This document shows, piece by piece, positions 24,990 to 33,579 of a stretch of 64,000 nt of DNA. The stretch is from Agathobaculum sp. Marseille-P7918 (GTDB lineage: Bacteria; Bacillota; Clostridia; Oscillospirales; Butyricicoccaceae). The DNA lies in assembly GCF_900625105.1 (NCBI RefSeq), contig NZ_UYYD01000012.1:1-64000 (forward strand), written 5' to 3'. A program made the translations under genes and the position numbers. The stretch's first letter is position 1. Each line of letters opens with the position of its first letter. Below the pieces are notes generated by a model that saw only the letters and a program-made list of their open reading frames with translations, was not told where the DNA came from and ran no database searches.

Positions 24990-26693
24990 ATGGTATTGAC
25001 ACTGGAGCAATTCTCCGCGCAGTCGGAATGCTGCAAAATGACCTGCGTTGCAGGGTTTCGCGGGTTGCAGCGTGAAGTCAACTCGTTCAGCATTGTTGAT
25101 ACCCCGGAAATCATCTCGTGGTTGCGCGGCGGCGAGCTGGTAGTGGACGCGGGATTTATCACAAGCAAGCATCCGGAAATGCAGAAGACGCTGGTCGCGG
25201 AGCTGAACCGCCGCGGCTGTGCCGGTTTGGGCATCAAGCTGCATCGGTATTATGATGCGATTCCGGCCGCATTCATTGAGGCGGGCAACGAATTGGATTT
25301 TCCGGTCTTTGCCCTGCCGTATGAAGTGCGCTTTTGCGACCTTGCCTATGAAATCCACAAACAGGTGTTTGAGCAGCGGCTGACGGAGACCCAGCGCCTT
25401 TGCGAGGTATACAGCAAACTGGTGCATACGTTTTCCACCCATCAGGATCTCAATCGCACGCTGTATGACGTCAGCCGGATTTTGAACAATCCGGTCTTGC
25501 TGGCCAATGCTGGCGGGGAACTGCTCGCCATGGAGAACCTTGTGGACAATCCGGATCATTTGGCCGAGTTCTTCCAGCTTTCGTTTGGCAAACCCCTGTT
25601 CCATGCCGAGCGCATGCAGGAGATCGAGCAGTGCTGGCGCCAGAAACTGCGCACGCATCGCATGACGCTGACGGTGCAGGGCCGCACCTTGGCTGTCGTC
25701 CTTGCAGCCATCCGCACCGGGGAGCAGCTTTGGGGATTTTTTGTGGTGCCCGAATGCATGCAGCCGCTCGGCAAGGAGCAGTATCACATTCTGGAAAGCA
25801 TTTGTCCGCTGCTTGCGCTGCATTTTGCATGGAATCACCTGTCGCATAACGAGCCGCAGGAGGAAACAAGTGAGTTTGTCAACAAGGTGCTGCTCTCTTC
25901 TACAACACCGCTTGAAAGCATACAGACCTTGTGCACGGTCAATGGGTTTGATTATACACGCAAGCGGGTGTGCATCAATGTCACGTTGGAGCATTTCGAA
26001 AATCTGACGTTCAGCCGGCGCAATGTGCTGCGCGATCTGCTGCAGTCCGAGTGCGACCGCCTGGCCGAGCAGCAGGGATATCTGTGTTATTGCACCTCGT
26101 TCCGAAGCTGTGTTACCATCTTTCTGCTGGCCGCGCCGCAGACCAATTCGCGCACACTGTCTGCGGATGCGCAGCAGATTGCGCAGGCGCTTGCCGCATT
26201 GCTGCTGCAATATGAAGCGCCGGTCCGGATTGGGATCAGTGATTGCAGTACGGAGCCGGAAAAAATCTCGGTGGCGTTCAGCCAGACACTCAGCTGCATT
26301 CAGATGGGCAGCCGCTTGGCGCCGGACGAGCGGCTGTATACGTTTGATGAGTACCAGATCTATTATCTGTTGTCTACCACAATGAGTGAATCGGATATCC
26401 GGGCGCTATATGAAGAGACCATCGCGCCGCTGCACCGATTTGATTTGGAAAACCAATGCAACTATGTCAACGCGTTGGAAAGCTATGTCAAGAATCGCTT
26501 CAATGTCAGCAAAACGGCGACTGAAATTCATGTGCACCGAAATACGCTGTTGTATCAGCTGGACAAGATCCGAGAGATCCTCTCTCTGGATATGGATGAT
26601 TATGAAAATATGCTGAAATTGCAGATGGGCATTCATGCCATGCGTTTGTTGGAGCATCCGGAGCTGCATGCGGCGGAGCCGGACAGGGCATAA
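24990..26693 (+). CDS. PucR-family transcriptional regulator
   Basis: A 567-residue regulator. The N-terminal PucR domain (about residues 5-125) senses purine or related metabolites, and a GGDEF-like CdaR middle region follows. The C-terminal PucR HTH ends with VNALESYVKNRFNVSKTATEI and HVHRNTLLYQLDKIREI. Family members activate purine, allantoin or other nitrogen catabolic genes. The ATG at 24990 follows AAAGGGG. Flanked by a carbamoylase gene (divergent) and the hydantoinase/ABC operon, it is the likely regulator of both. Confidence 0.88.
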   Translation: MVLTLEQFSAQSECCKMTCVAGFRGLQREVNSFSIVDTPEIISWLRGGELVVDAGFITSKHPEMQKTLVAELNRRGCAGLGIKLHRYYDAIPAAFIEAGNELDFPVFALPYEVRFCDLAYEIHKQVFEQRLTETQRLCEVYSKLVHTFSTHQDLNRTLYDVSRILNNPVLLANAGGELLAMENLVDNPDHLAEFFQLSFGKPLFHAERMQEIEQCWRQKLRTHRMTLTVQGRTLAVVLAAIRTGEQLWGFFVVPECMQPLGKEQYHILESICPLLALHFAWNHLSHNEPQEETSEFVNKVLLSSTTPLESIQTLCTVNGFDYTRKRVCINVTLEHFENLTFSRRNVLRDLLQSECDRLAEQQGYLCYCTSFRSCVTIFLLAAPQTNSRTLSADAQQIAQALAALLLQYEAPVRIGISDCSTEPEKISVAFSQTLSCIQMGSRLAPDERLYTFDEYQIYYLLSTTMSESDIRALYEETIAPLHRFDLENQCNYVNALESYVKNRFNVSKTATEIHVHRNTLLYQLDKIREILSLDMDDYENMLKLQMGIHAMRLLEHPELHAAEPDRA

Positions 26694-26836
26694 GAGGGTA
26701 CTGCATGGACATTGGTGAAAATGACAGTTCGGTTTGTGCAGAGTGTTGTGCCATGCCATTGATTTTTGTGCACATTGATGTATCCATGTGGGGTGCAAAT
26801 CCGTATAATAGAAAGCGTTCAAAGGGAAACGCAATG
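26694..26836 (+). other. Short spacer after PucR with possible promoter
   Basis: No gene is seen. TATAAT at 26804-26809 is a perfect -10 box but has no good -35 partner at 17 bp; TTGATG at 26775 is 23 bp away. An activated promoter for the hydantoinase operon would fit, but the terminator at 26837-26876 would then act as an attenuator. Confidence 0.3.
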
Positions 26837-26876
26837 ACGCGAATGAAGTCAAATTTGGCTTCATTCGCGTTTTTTT
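26837..26876 (+). terminator. Terminator upstream of the hydantoinase operon
   Basis: ACGCGAATGAAG at 26837-26848 pairs with CTTCATTCGCGT at 26859-26870 followed by seven T residues. It ends the PucR transcript, or works as an attenuator if the -10 box at 26804 is used. Confidence 0.8.
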
Positions 26877-26928
26877 ATTTGCGGCATTCCGATACAGCGC
26901 ATGGCTTTGACCGCAAGGAGAATTTTTG

Positions 26929-27015
26929 ATGCGCGCGATCGGGGAAACATGCCGTACGCGTGAAAAGCCCTTGGAGAGGGGCTCTAATAACTACTACTCT
27001 ATCATGCAAAGGTGA
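26929..27015 (+). CDS. 28-codon upstream ORF before hydantoinase gene
   Basis: AAGGAG at 26915-26920 is placed 8 nt before ATG at 26929. The peptide is basic at first (GETCRTREKPLERG), then polar/aromatic (SNNYYSIMQR), and ends at 27015, five bases before the hydantoinase ATG. The hydantoinase ribosome site lies inside the last codons. This layout suggests a leader peptide that couples or attenuates translation of the next gene. I know of no family for it. A chance frame cannot be excluded. Confidence 0.5.
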   Translation: MRAIGETCRTREKPLERGSNNYYSIMQR

Positions 27016-27020
27016 TTTTC

Positions 27021-28412
27021 ATGAGCAAAACGCTGATCAAAAACGGAACGATCGTTACCACGTCCAACGAGTTTGTCGGCGACATTCTGATCGACGGCGA
27101 AAAGATTGCAGCGGTTGGACAGAATCTCGATGTGGCTGCTGACGAAGTGATCGATGCAAGTGGCGAATATGTTCTGCCCGGCGGCATTGATCAGCATGTG
27201 CATTTTTCCTTTACCTTCAAGGGCACTTGCACAAGAGGCTTTGAAACATCCAATGCCGCTGTGGCAGGCGGTACGACAACGGTGATCGAGTTTGTCAATC
27301 AGGTCAAGGATAAGGGACTGATCGAGTCGATCGAAAATTACCGCAAAGAAAAGGCGGACGGCATCGCAATGGCGGACTATGCGTTCCACATTGTCATGAC
27401 CGACCCGCGCCCCGAAGTGATCGACGAGATTCCGTCGCTGGTCGAGGCGGGCTATCCGACCATGAAGCTGTTTATGGCATACAAAGGTCAGTTCTTCCAT
27501 GCGGATGATGAAGCAATTCTGAAGGCGCTGATGAAGGCAAAGGATTGCGGCATCACCGTGATGGTGCATGCGGAGAATGCGGATGCCGTTGACATTCTGG
27601 AAAAGCGCAACATCGCGCTGGGCCATACCGAGCCGTTTGGACATGTCCTGTCCCGTCCGCCGATGGTCGAAGCGGAAGCCACGGCACGCGCCATCCACTT
27701 GGCGAAGATCGCGGAAGCGCCGATCTATATTGTACATGTCACCTGCAAGGAGGCGCTCGAGGAAGTGGCGCGCGCAAGAGAGGCAGGCCAGCGGGTATGC
27801 GGCGAAACCTGCACGCACTATCTGACGCTGGATGCTTCCAATCTGGCAAAGCCGGATTTTGAGGGCGCGAAGTATGTTTGCTCGCCGGCACTGCGCACGG
27901 CCGAACATCGGGAAGCGCTGTGGAAGGGCCTGAATTTGGGCACGATCAACGCGGTTTCGTCCGACCACTGCGGCTTTGACTGGGCGCATGACAAGCATGT
28001 TGGCATCGATGATTTCCGCAACATTCCGAACGGCGCACCCGGTCTGCAGAACCGCTTGGCTGTCCTTTGGACCTATGGCGTCGAAGCAGGCCGTATCACG
28101 CGGCAGAAGCTGGTTGATTTGTTTGCGGCATCCCCGGCGCGCAATGCCGGTTTGGATCATCGCAAAGGCTTCCTCAGCGCAGGGTATGACGCGGATATCG
28201 TCCTGTATGATCCGCGCGGCAAGTCGGTGATCACCAATGCGGATATGCTGCACGGTGTAGACTACTGCTCTTATGAAGGCATGGAGCAGATCGGCCATGT
28301 GGATAAGGTGTTCCTGCGCGGGCAGCTGGCCGTGAAGGATGGCAAGTACATCGGAGAGAAGGGACAGGGCGAATTCATTCCCCGCAAGCCCTTTGGAACG
28401 ATGTATCGTTAA
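27021..28412 (+). CDS. hydA: Dihydropyrimidinase/hydantoinase
   Basis: A 463-residue cyclic amidohydrolase that opens dihydropyrimidine or hydantoin rings to N-carbamoyl compounds. The binuclear metal site is visible: H59 and H61 in QHVHF, the carbamylated lysine K149 in TMKLFMAYKG, H183 in VMVHAEN, a later histidine in YIVHVTC, and D in VSSDHCGF. Length is normal for the family. AAAGGTG precedes the ATG at 27021. It leads an operon with an ABC importer and pairs with the carbamoylase at 23433. Confidence 0.9.
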   Translation: MSKTLIKNGTIVTTSNEFVGDILIDGEKIAAVGQNLDVAADEVIDASGEYVLPGGIDQHVHFSFTFKGTCTRGFETSNAAVAGGTTTVIEFVNQVKDKGLIESIENYRKEKADGIAMADYAFHIVMTDPRPEVIDEIPSLVEAGYPTMKLFMAYKGQFFHADDEAILKALMKAKDCGITVMVHAENADAVDILEKRNIALGHTEPFGHVLSRPPMVEAEATARAIHLAKIAEAPIYIVHVTCKEALEEVARAREAGQRVCGETCTHYLTLDASNLAKPDFEGAKYVCSPALRTAEHREALWKGLNLGTINAVSSDHCGFDWAHDKHVGIDDFRNIPNGAPGLQNRLAVLWTYGVEAGRITRQKLVDLFAASPARNAGLDHRKGFLSAGYDADIVLYDPRGKSVITNADMLHGVDYCSYEGMEQIGHVDKVFLRGQLAVKDGKYIGEKGQGEFIPRKPFGTMYR

Positions 28413-28475
28413 TTCGTTTCGTATACAGGCCGGAACAGGGTTTGCTGTTCTTGCCTTTTCAGGGAGGTTTTCAAC

Positions 28476-29252
28476 ATGAGCACAGCGGAGATTTCAGCAA
28501 AAAACGTCGGCATGGTCTATCGGGACCGCAAAGGTCAGGAGATCACTGCGCTGCAGGATGTTTCTTTCGATATTGAGAAGGGGGAATTCATCTCCCTGCT
28601 GGGACCGTCCGGCTGCGGCAAAACCACACTGCTTCGCATCATCGCGGATCTGCTCGCGCCGACATCGGGTGAGATCAGCATTGGCGGCGAAACGCCCGCA
28701 CAGGCGCGCAAAAAACTGAAATACGGTATGGTGTTCCAGAGCCCGGTGCTCTATGACTGGCGCACGGTGCGCGAAAATGTGCGCCTGCCGCTCCAGATCA
28801 TGCACTTATCCCGCGCAGAGCAGGAGAGCCGCATCAGTGAGATGCTGGAGCTGGTCGGCCTGACCTCATTTGCAAACCATTATCCGAAGCAACTTTCCGG
28901 CGGCATGCAGCAGCGCGTCGGCATTGCGCGGGCGCTGGCCATCCAGCCGGATATCCTGCTGATGGATGAACCCTTTTCCGCATTGGATGAGTTCACCAAG
29001 GAAAAACTGCATAACGACCTGCTGCACATCTGGCGCAAAACCAACAAAACCATTGTTTTTGTCACCCACAGCATTGCCGAAGCGGTGTATCTGTCCGACC
29101 GCGTCTTCGTTCTCTCTCCGCATCCCGGCCGTCTGACGGCGATCGAACCGATCACGCTGACGCGTCCGCGGACGGACAGCATGCGCAATTCGGAGCAGTT
29201 TTTCGAATTGGTTGGCCGCATCCGGAACGATTTTGAAGGGGGATCGATCTGA
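28476..29252 (+). CDS. NitT/TauT-type ABC transporter ATPase
   Basis: A 258-residue ATPase of the SsuB/TauB/ThiZ group. Walker A GPSGCGKTT lies near residue 43, the signature is LSGGMQQRVGIARAL, and Walker B is LLMDEPFSALDEFT. AGGGAGG precedes the ATG at 28476, 63 bp after hydA. Two permeases and a binding lipoprotein follow, making a complete importer. The substrate is probably the hydantoin, pyrimidine or related ring opened by HydA; this is inferred from the operon. Confidence 0.9.
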   Translation: MSTAEISAKNVGMVYRDRKGQEITALQDVSFDIEKGEFISLLGPSGCGKTTLLRIIADLLAPTSGEISIGGETPAQARKKLKYGMVFQSPVLYDWRTVRENVRLPLQIMHLSRAEQESRISEMLELVGLTSFANHYPKQLSGGMQQRVGIARALAIQPDILLMDEPFSALDEFTKEKLHNDLLHIWRKTNKTIVFVTHSIAEAVYLSDRVFVLSPHPGRLTAIEPITLTRPRTDSMRNSEQFFELVGRIRNDFEGGSI

Positions 29253-29253
29253 T

Positions 29254-30048
29254 ATGGCAGGACGCAAAAAAACGCTGAATACCGTCTGTTGGATCATCGG
29301 CTTTTTTGTCCTGTGGGAAGCGGTGGCGGACATCATGCTGTACTTGCTGCATGATCCGAACGCAGAGAAAAAGCTGACGGCGCCCTCGCTGATTTTGCAG
29401 CAGTTTGTGGCCGATGCACCACATCTGCTGACCGAAGCAGGAATCACCTTCTCGCGGGCGGCGATCGGCTTTGCCATTGGCGCGGCATTCGCCTTCCTTC
29501 TGGCGGTATTGATGAGCTTGTCGCGTTTGATTGAGACCACGCTTTTGCCGTATCTTCTGCTCAGCCAGATGATCCCAATCCTCGGATTGGCGCCGATCAT
29601 TTTCAGCCTGGTCAAAGATCTGGACACAGCGCGCATTGTCATCGCGGCGTATATGTCGTTTTTCCCGATTTCGATCAATCTGCTCAGCGGATTCAAAGCG
29701 GTCCGCACCGACCAGCAGACACTCATGTATTCCTATGCGTGCAGTAAGTGGCAGCTATACCGGTTCCTGATCCTGCCCAGTGCGCTGCCGTATCTGTTTG
29801 CCGGCATGAAGATTGCTGCGCCGCTTGCGGTCACAGCCTCCATTCTGGTGGATACGCTCAGCGTGCAGGACGGTATCGGACAAATCATTGTGTATTCTCT
29901 GGCCGGCGGCGGTGCACTGGGTGCGTTCTGGCCCGCGGTTGTGCTGGGCGCGCTGCTGGGCGTGATCTCCTATAACATTGTGACGCTCGCCGAGTTTATT
30001 CTGGTGCCTTGGGACCGCGGCGAGGCAGGAAAGGAGAAATCAGCATGA
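29254..30048 (+). CDS. ABC transporter permease, first
   Basis: A 264-residue permease of the BPD_transp_1/SsuC type with about six membrane helices and the EAA loop region near YACSKWQLYRFLILPSALPYL. The ATG at 29254, behind GGGGGA, is preferred to an in-frame start at 29212 inside the ATPase gene. It overlaps the second permease by 4 bp (ATGA). Confidence 0.88.
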   Translation: MAGRKKTLNTVCWIIGFFVLWEAVADIMLYLLHDPNAEKKLTAPSLILQQFVADAPHLLTEAGITFSRAAIGFAIGAAFAFLLAVLMSLSRLIETTLLPYLLLSQMIPILGLAPIIFSLVKDLDTARIVIAAYMSFFPISINLLSGFKAVRTDQQTLMYSYACSKWQLYRFLILPSALPYLFAGMKIAAPLAVTASILVDTLSVQDGIGQIIVYSLAGGGALGAFWPAVVLGALLGVISYNIVTLAEFILVPWDRGEAGKEKSA

Positions 30049-30830
30049 AAGCACGGACTCAAACGCTGCGGTGGCGGATGCTTTCGGTGCTGTTGCCGGT
30101 GGCTTTTCTGGTGCTGATTATCGCATTGCTGCAAACAAAGGCGATCCACCAGATTTTTGGGTTCACGACGGCGCAGCTTCCGCTGCCGACGCAGATCTGT
30201 ACGCAGTTCGCACGGAATCTGGATAAAATCGTGGAAAACGGTTGGACGACCGTCTCGGTTGCGCTGCTTGGCTTGATCCTGGGTTCGTTCCTCGGATTCC
30301 TTTCTGCGGCGATCGCATCCGTTAAACCCAGAATCTTTCAGGGCATGCTGCCGCTCCTGGTCGCAATCAATTCGATCTCGGTCGTCGCGATGGCGCCGAT
30401 CATGAACCGTTGGTTCGAGTCCAGCTTCTGCGCCAAAGCGGCTGTGGTCACCATTGCCTGCATCGGCGCGATGTCGGTCAATGCCTATAAGGGAATGAAC
30501 GATCTGCCGGTGTTTTCACGGGATCTGATGTATTCCTATGCGGCGTCGGATTCAGTACAGTTCTTTTTCTTGCAACTGCCCAATTGTTTGCCGCGCCTGT
30601 TCGTGGGCTTGCGGACAAACGTGGTGACGGCAATGATCTCCGCCATCATCAGCGAGTTCTTTTCGACTGAGTCGCAGGGCCTGGGCTATATGATCAAGAC
30701 GTCCCTCAAGATCGGCAATCAGAAGGTACTCGGCTGGGCCTATATCATTGCCGCAGCTGCGGTCAGTATTTTTATTTATTTCGTTATCACATTGATTGAG
30801 CGGCGCGCACTCAAAGAGCGCAGCCGGTGA
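30045..30830 (+). CDS. ABC transporter permease, second
   Basis: A 261-residue paralogue of the first permease, again with about six helices and an EAA loop (YAASDSVQFFFLQLPNCLPRLFVGL). Two different permeases instead of a homodimer are seen in RibXY/ThiXY-like NMT1-type importers. The ATG at 30045 overlaps the previous stop and has AAGGAG 8 nt upstream. Confidence 0.88.
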   Translation: MKARTQTLRWRMLSVLLPVAFLVLIIALLQTKAIHQIFGFTTAQLPLPTQICTQFARNLDKIVENGWTTVSVALLGLILGSFLGFLSAAIASVKPRIFQGMLPLLVAINSISVVAMAPIMNRWFESSFCAKAAVVTIACIGAMSVNAYKGMNDLPVFSRDLMYSYAASDSVQFFFLQLPNCLPRLFVGLRTNVVTAMISAIISEFFSTESQGLGYMIKTSLKIGNQKVLGWAYIIAAAAVSIFIYFVITLIERRALKERSR

Positions 30831-30849
30831 TGAAAAGGAGGAAATAAAG

Positions 30850-31893
30850 ATGAAACACAAAAAGAGATGGCTTTCTGCGGCACTGCTCGGTGCTGTGATG
30901 TGCAGCCTGCTGACAGGCTGCGGCGGCGGAAACGATGAGACGGCACAGGCGGAAACCGCGGGAGAAGACGGCCTGACGCATCTGAGCTTGCAGCTTTCCT
31001 GGCTGCCGCAGGGCGAATTCATGGGCTATTATGTCGCGCAGTCCAAGGGTTATTATGAGGACGAGGGGCTGGAAGTCGAAATCCTGCCCGGTTCTTCCGA
31101 TGTCTCCCCTGCGGAGCAGGTGGAAAACGGCGTTGTGCAGCTCGGCAACGGCTTTTACACGGATATTCTCTCCTACCGTGAAGCCGACTATGATCTGATC
31201 AACGTCGCCCAGTGGTATCAGGACAGCCCGCTATACCTTGTCTCCAAAAAGTCGGCCGGCATCAACTCTCCGGCCGATCTGAAGGGCAAGCGTATCGGCA
31301 GCTGGTTTGGCGGACAACAGTATGAAATCTATGCGCTGCTTGGCAAATACGGCATCGACCGTGATAACGACGTCGAATGGGTGCAGCAGGACTTCACGAT
31401 GGATGCGTTTTACAACGATCAGCTCGATGCGGCATCTGCCATGAGCTATAACGAATATCATTTGGTTCTGGACAACGGTTACAGCGCGGACGATCTCAAC
31501 GTCATCAACATGAACGATGAGGGCGTCAATATGTATGAGGATTGCCTGTTTGTTGATCGCGAATGGGCAGAGGCCAACAGCGACACCCTGACCGCTTTTA
31601 TTCGTGCAACGGTCAAGGGCTGGCGGGATGCATGCGCGGATCCGGAGGAAGCCGGTCAGATTTGCTGGGATGCCGGCCAGAGCGTATCGCTCCAGCACCA
31701 GATCGATATGTGCACGGAAGCGGCCAAGGCGGTTTGCCCGGAAGACATTGGTCCGGACAAAATCGGCTGGATCGATCCCGAGGAAGCACAGAAAACGATT
31801 GACCTCGGCTGCGAATACACGTTGCTCAATGAGAAGGTGGATTATACCGAATCGGTCGATACCTCTTACTGGGAAGCTGCGGTAGCGGAATAA
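30850..31893 (+). CDS. NMT1/THI5-like substrate-binding lipoprotein
   Basis: A 347-residue solute-binding protein. The signal peptide ends in the lipobox LLTGC. The mature protein has the NMT1-like hallmarks LSWLPQGEFMGYYVAQSKGYY and the following EGLEVEILPGSSD. Relatives bind pyrimidine precursors of thiamine, riboflavin or other small heterocycles, which agrees with a pyrimidine/hydantoin operon. GGAGG precedes the ATG at 30850. It completes the importer. Confidence 0.88.
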   Translation: MKHKKRWLSAALLGAVMCSLLTGCGGGNDETAQAETAGEDGLTHLSLQLSWLPQGEFMGYYVAQSKGYYEDEGLEVEILPGSSDVSPAEQVENGVVQLGNGFYTDILSYREADYDLINVAQWYQDSPLYLVSKKSAGINSPADLKGKRIGSWFGGQQYEIYALLGKYGIDRDNDVEWVQQDFTMDAFYNDQLDAASAMSYNEYHLVLDNGYSADDLNVINMNDEGVNMYEDCLFVDREWAEANSDTLTAFIRATVKGWRDACADPEEAGQICWDAGQSVSLQHQIDMCTEAAKAVCPEDIGPDKIGWIDPEEAQKTIDLGCEYTLLNEKVDYTESVDTSYWEAAVAE

Positions 31894-31911
31894 TCGGAAA
31901 GGAAGCATGAC

Positions 31912-32325
31912 ATGAGCAGGAAGATAGCCTATGGCGAAGCGCCGCATGTTCAGTTGAGCGATCTGATGGACTATACCAAAGTTCGGACGATTCCGGTTGA
32001 ATGCCGTACGCTGCGCTATGATGCAGGCGAATGGCCGGTGATTCTCGAGTTGGAAAAAGACTCTGCGCTACGCAGTCTGCTGCCGCCGATGCTTCGAAAT
32101 GCTATGTTCATCTACGCTTATGTACGCGGCGGAAAAGCGGTGCAGCAGCTGTTTCACGGACATACCCGCCACGAGCGGAATGAAGCGATCCGCCTCAATG
32201 AGTTCAGCGGCGGATTTCTGATGATCGTGCGTCAGGCAGACAACAAGGAAGAACCCATCTATCTGGTTGATGCAAGCGATGTCCGGGATATGCTGCAGAA
32301 TGCCCGTCATCCTTCTCCCAAGTGA
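31912..32325 (+). CDS. Unknown 137-residue protein of the hydantoinase operon
   Basis: The last gene of the operon, 18 bp after the binding protein, with GGAAAGGAAG before the ATG at 31912. It is soluble, mixed alpha/beta, with VRTIPVECRTLRYDAGEWPVILELE and a HGHTRHERNEAIRLNEFSGG stretch containing three histidines. No family is recognised. By position it may be an accessory enzyme or regulator of heterocycle catabolism. Confidence 0.7.
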   Translation: MSRKIAYGEAPHVQLSDLMDYTKVRTIPVECRTLRYDAGEWPVILELEKDSALRSLLPPMLRNAMFIYAYVRGGKAVQQLFHGHTRHERNEAIRLNEFSGGFLMIVRQADNKEEPIYLVDASDVRDMLQNARHPSPK

Positions 32326-32408
32326 GGATGCAGCAATCCGAAGGGAGACTACTTTTCAGACACTAACATGCGGGTTCCGATCCTTCGGGAACCATACTTG
32401 CGGTAAGA

Positions 32409-32449
32409 GGAAAGAGGCACACGGCCCATTGGACCGTGCGCCTCTTTCC
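32409..32449 (+). terminator. Hairpin after the hydantoinase operon
   Basis: GGAAAGAGGC at 32409-32418 pairs with GCCTCTTTCC at 32440-32449, with an inner CACGG/CCGTG stem. The T tract is weak (CTATTTG), but the hairpin is long and sits between two convergent genes. Confidence 0.65.
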
Positions 32450-32498
32450 CTATTTGAATAGTGTTGTATGTTTATGCGTTGGGCAAATTCCAAAGAGG

Positions 32499-33263
32499 TT
32501 ATTGCAGGCCTATAATAAAGAGTGCCAGCGCCAGAATGGGCAAAACGATCCAGCTGATATACCGTTGTGCGATTTCCCAATCCGATGGCTCTGCCTGCTC
32601 GACATCCCGAATGCGGAAGGATAGATTCCAACGGAACAGTTCGTCTGCAAACAAAATGGAAAGTACGGTGACCGCGCAGATCAATACGCCGCCGATCCAT
32701 GGCGGCCATGAACCTTTATGTGTCAACGTGGGGCCGGCCATTATCTCAAGTATGGTAGAGGCGGAAGGCTCCATGGGGTCGATCCTATCCCCGTTTTCAT
32801 CGATGACAATTCCGTTGCTCCCTGTCACCGTAATTCCGAGATCGTATAAACTGTCATCCTCTCGAAACAGTGTCAAGTAATCGCTATGCTCTAATACACC
32901 TCCGCGGAACAGAACTTCATTTCCGCAGAAAAGCTCGATACCGGTCATGTATTCACGGAGTTCGTTGTCCTGAGGGATGGCGGAAGGATCTTCCTGCGCA
33001 GTATAGGGCCCATAGGTTTTGTCACCGTATTGGAACGTCACTGCCTTGTCGGCGGATACCGTAAAATGAGCCTCTGTCCCTTGGATCTTGCCGGAATAGA
33101 CGGTGCTGCCATTTTCTTGATTGGGGATAAGAATTGCGTCGTGGTAGGCAAACCCTACACGGGAAATCGTCAGCGGATAGAGTACCGTAAACACGATCAC
33201 GATTGCAGTCATCAGAATCAAGATTGCTTTTTGAAATCGGTTCAAAGAGCGGAGCCTTTCCAT
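32499..33263 (-). CDS. Membrane protein of unknown function
   Basis: A 254-residue protein with one N-terminal membrane helix (AILILMTAIVIVFTVLYPL), an external domain of about 160 residues, and two C-terminal helices (around IGGVLICAVTVLSILFA and YISWIVLPILALALFIIGL). It opens with a basic segment, MERLRSLNRFQK. The external part has beta-rich segments but no known motif. It stands alone, convergent with the hydantoinase operon. Confidence 0.72.
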   Translation of the reverse strand: MERLRSLNRFQKAILILMTAIVIVFTVLYPLTISRVGFAYHDAILIPNQENGSTVYSGKIQGTEAHFTVSADKAVTFQYGDKTYGPYTAQEDPSAIPQDNELREYMTGIELFCGNEVLFRGGVLEHSDYLTLFREDDSLYDLGITVTGSNGIVIDENGDRIDPMEPSASTILEIMAGPTLTHKGSWPPWIGGVLICAVTVLSILFADELFRWNLSFRIRDVEQAEPSDWEIAQRYISWIVLPILALALFIIGLQ

Positions 33264-33494
33264 AGCGACACCTCCGTTGTGGATGGGAGTAATGGAGATG
33301 GATTTTTATTATTAATTCTATCATAAAAAAAGAAATCATCCAACTACAAAACAAGGTAGGATGTAGATAAATGCATTAGCAAATTCTATTGCATTAACGG
33401 TTGAACCTCCAACTCGCAAAAGTTCCGTAGAAAAACGAGAGTATTTGCTAGAAGTCGCATGAGTTTCGACTTTCCTGAGAGCGTTTATGAAAAA

Positions 33495-33526
33495 ACGCGA
33501 AAGATCCCTTTCGTAATCTTTCGCGT
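33495..33526 (-). terminator. Leftward terminator of the tRNA-Arg locus
   Basis: ACGCGAAAGAT at 33495-33505 pairs perfectly with ATCTTTCGCGT at 33516-33526 and is followed leftwards by TTTTTCAT. It lies 9 bp beyond the tRNA 3' end, where a tRNA terminator belongs. Confidence 0.8.
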
Positions 33527-33534
33527 AGTCAAAT

Positions 33535-33579
33535 TGGCACCCCTGACCAGACTCTAACTGGTGGCCTACCGCTTAGGAG
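33535..33579 (-). pseudogene. 3' half of tRNA-Arg(CCU), att scar
   Basis: On the minus strand these 45 bases align without gaps to the anticodon-loop-to-CCA part of tRNA-Arg(CCU): CTCCTAA anticodon loop, GCGGT 3' anticodon stem, T arm ACCAG-TTAGAGT-CTGGT, acceptor strand CAGGGGT, discriminator G and CCA. The 5' half is missing; bases beyond 33579 do not pair with the stem. Tyrosine integrases often recombine in the anticodon loop and leave such a 3' half. The T loop has A where C is normal, so this copy may have decayed. Confidence 0.6.

Noticed and set aside
24750-26210. 486-codon open frame on the minus strand
   Set aside because: It lies opposite the PucR regulator, which has a full domain match and a ribosome site. 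The antisense product has no recognisable motif.
26802-27020. Purine, pyrimidine or THF riboswitch before hydA
   Set aside because: I could not match a known aptamer core; the region is better explained by a terminator and an upstream ORF.
26994-28298. 434-codon open frame on the minus strand
   Set aside because: Antisense to the hydantoinase gene, whose metal ligands are all present.
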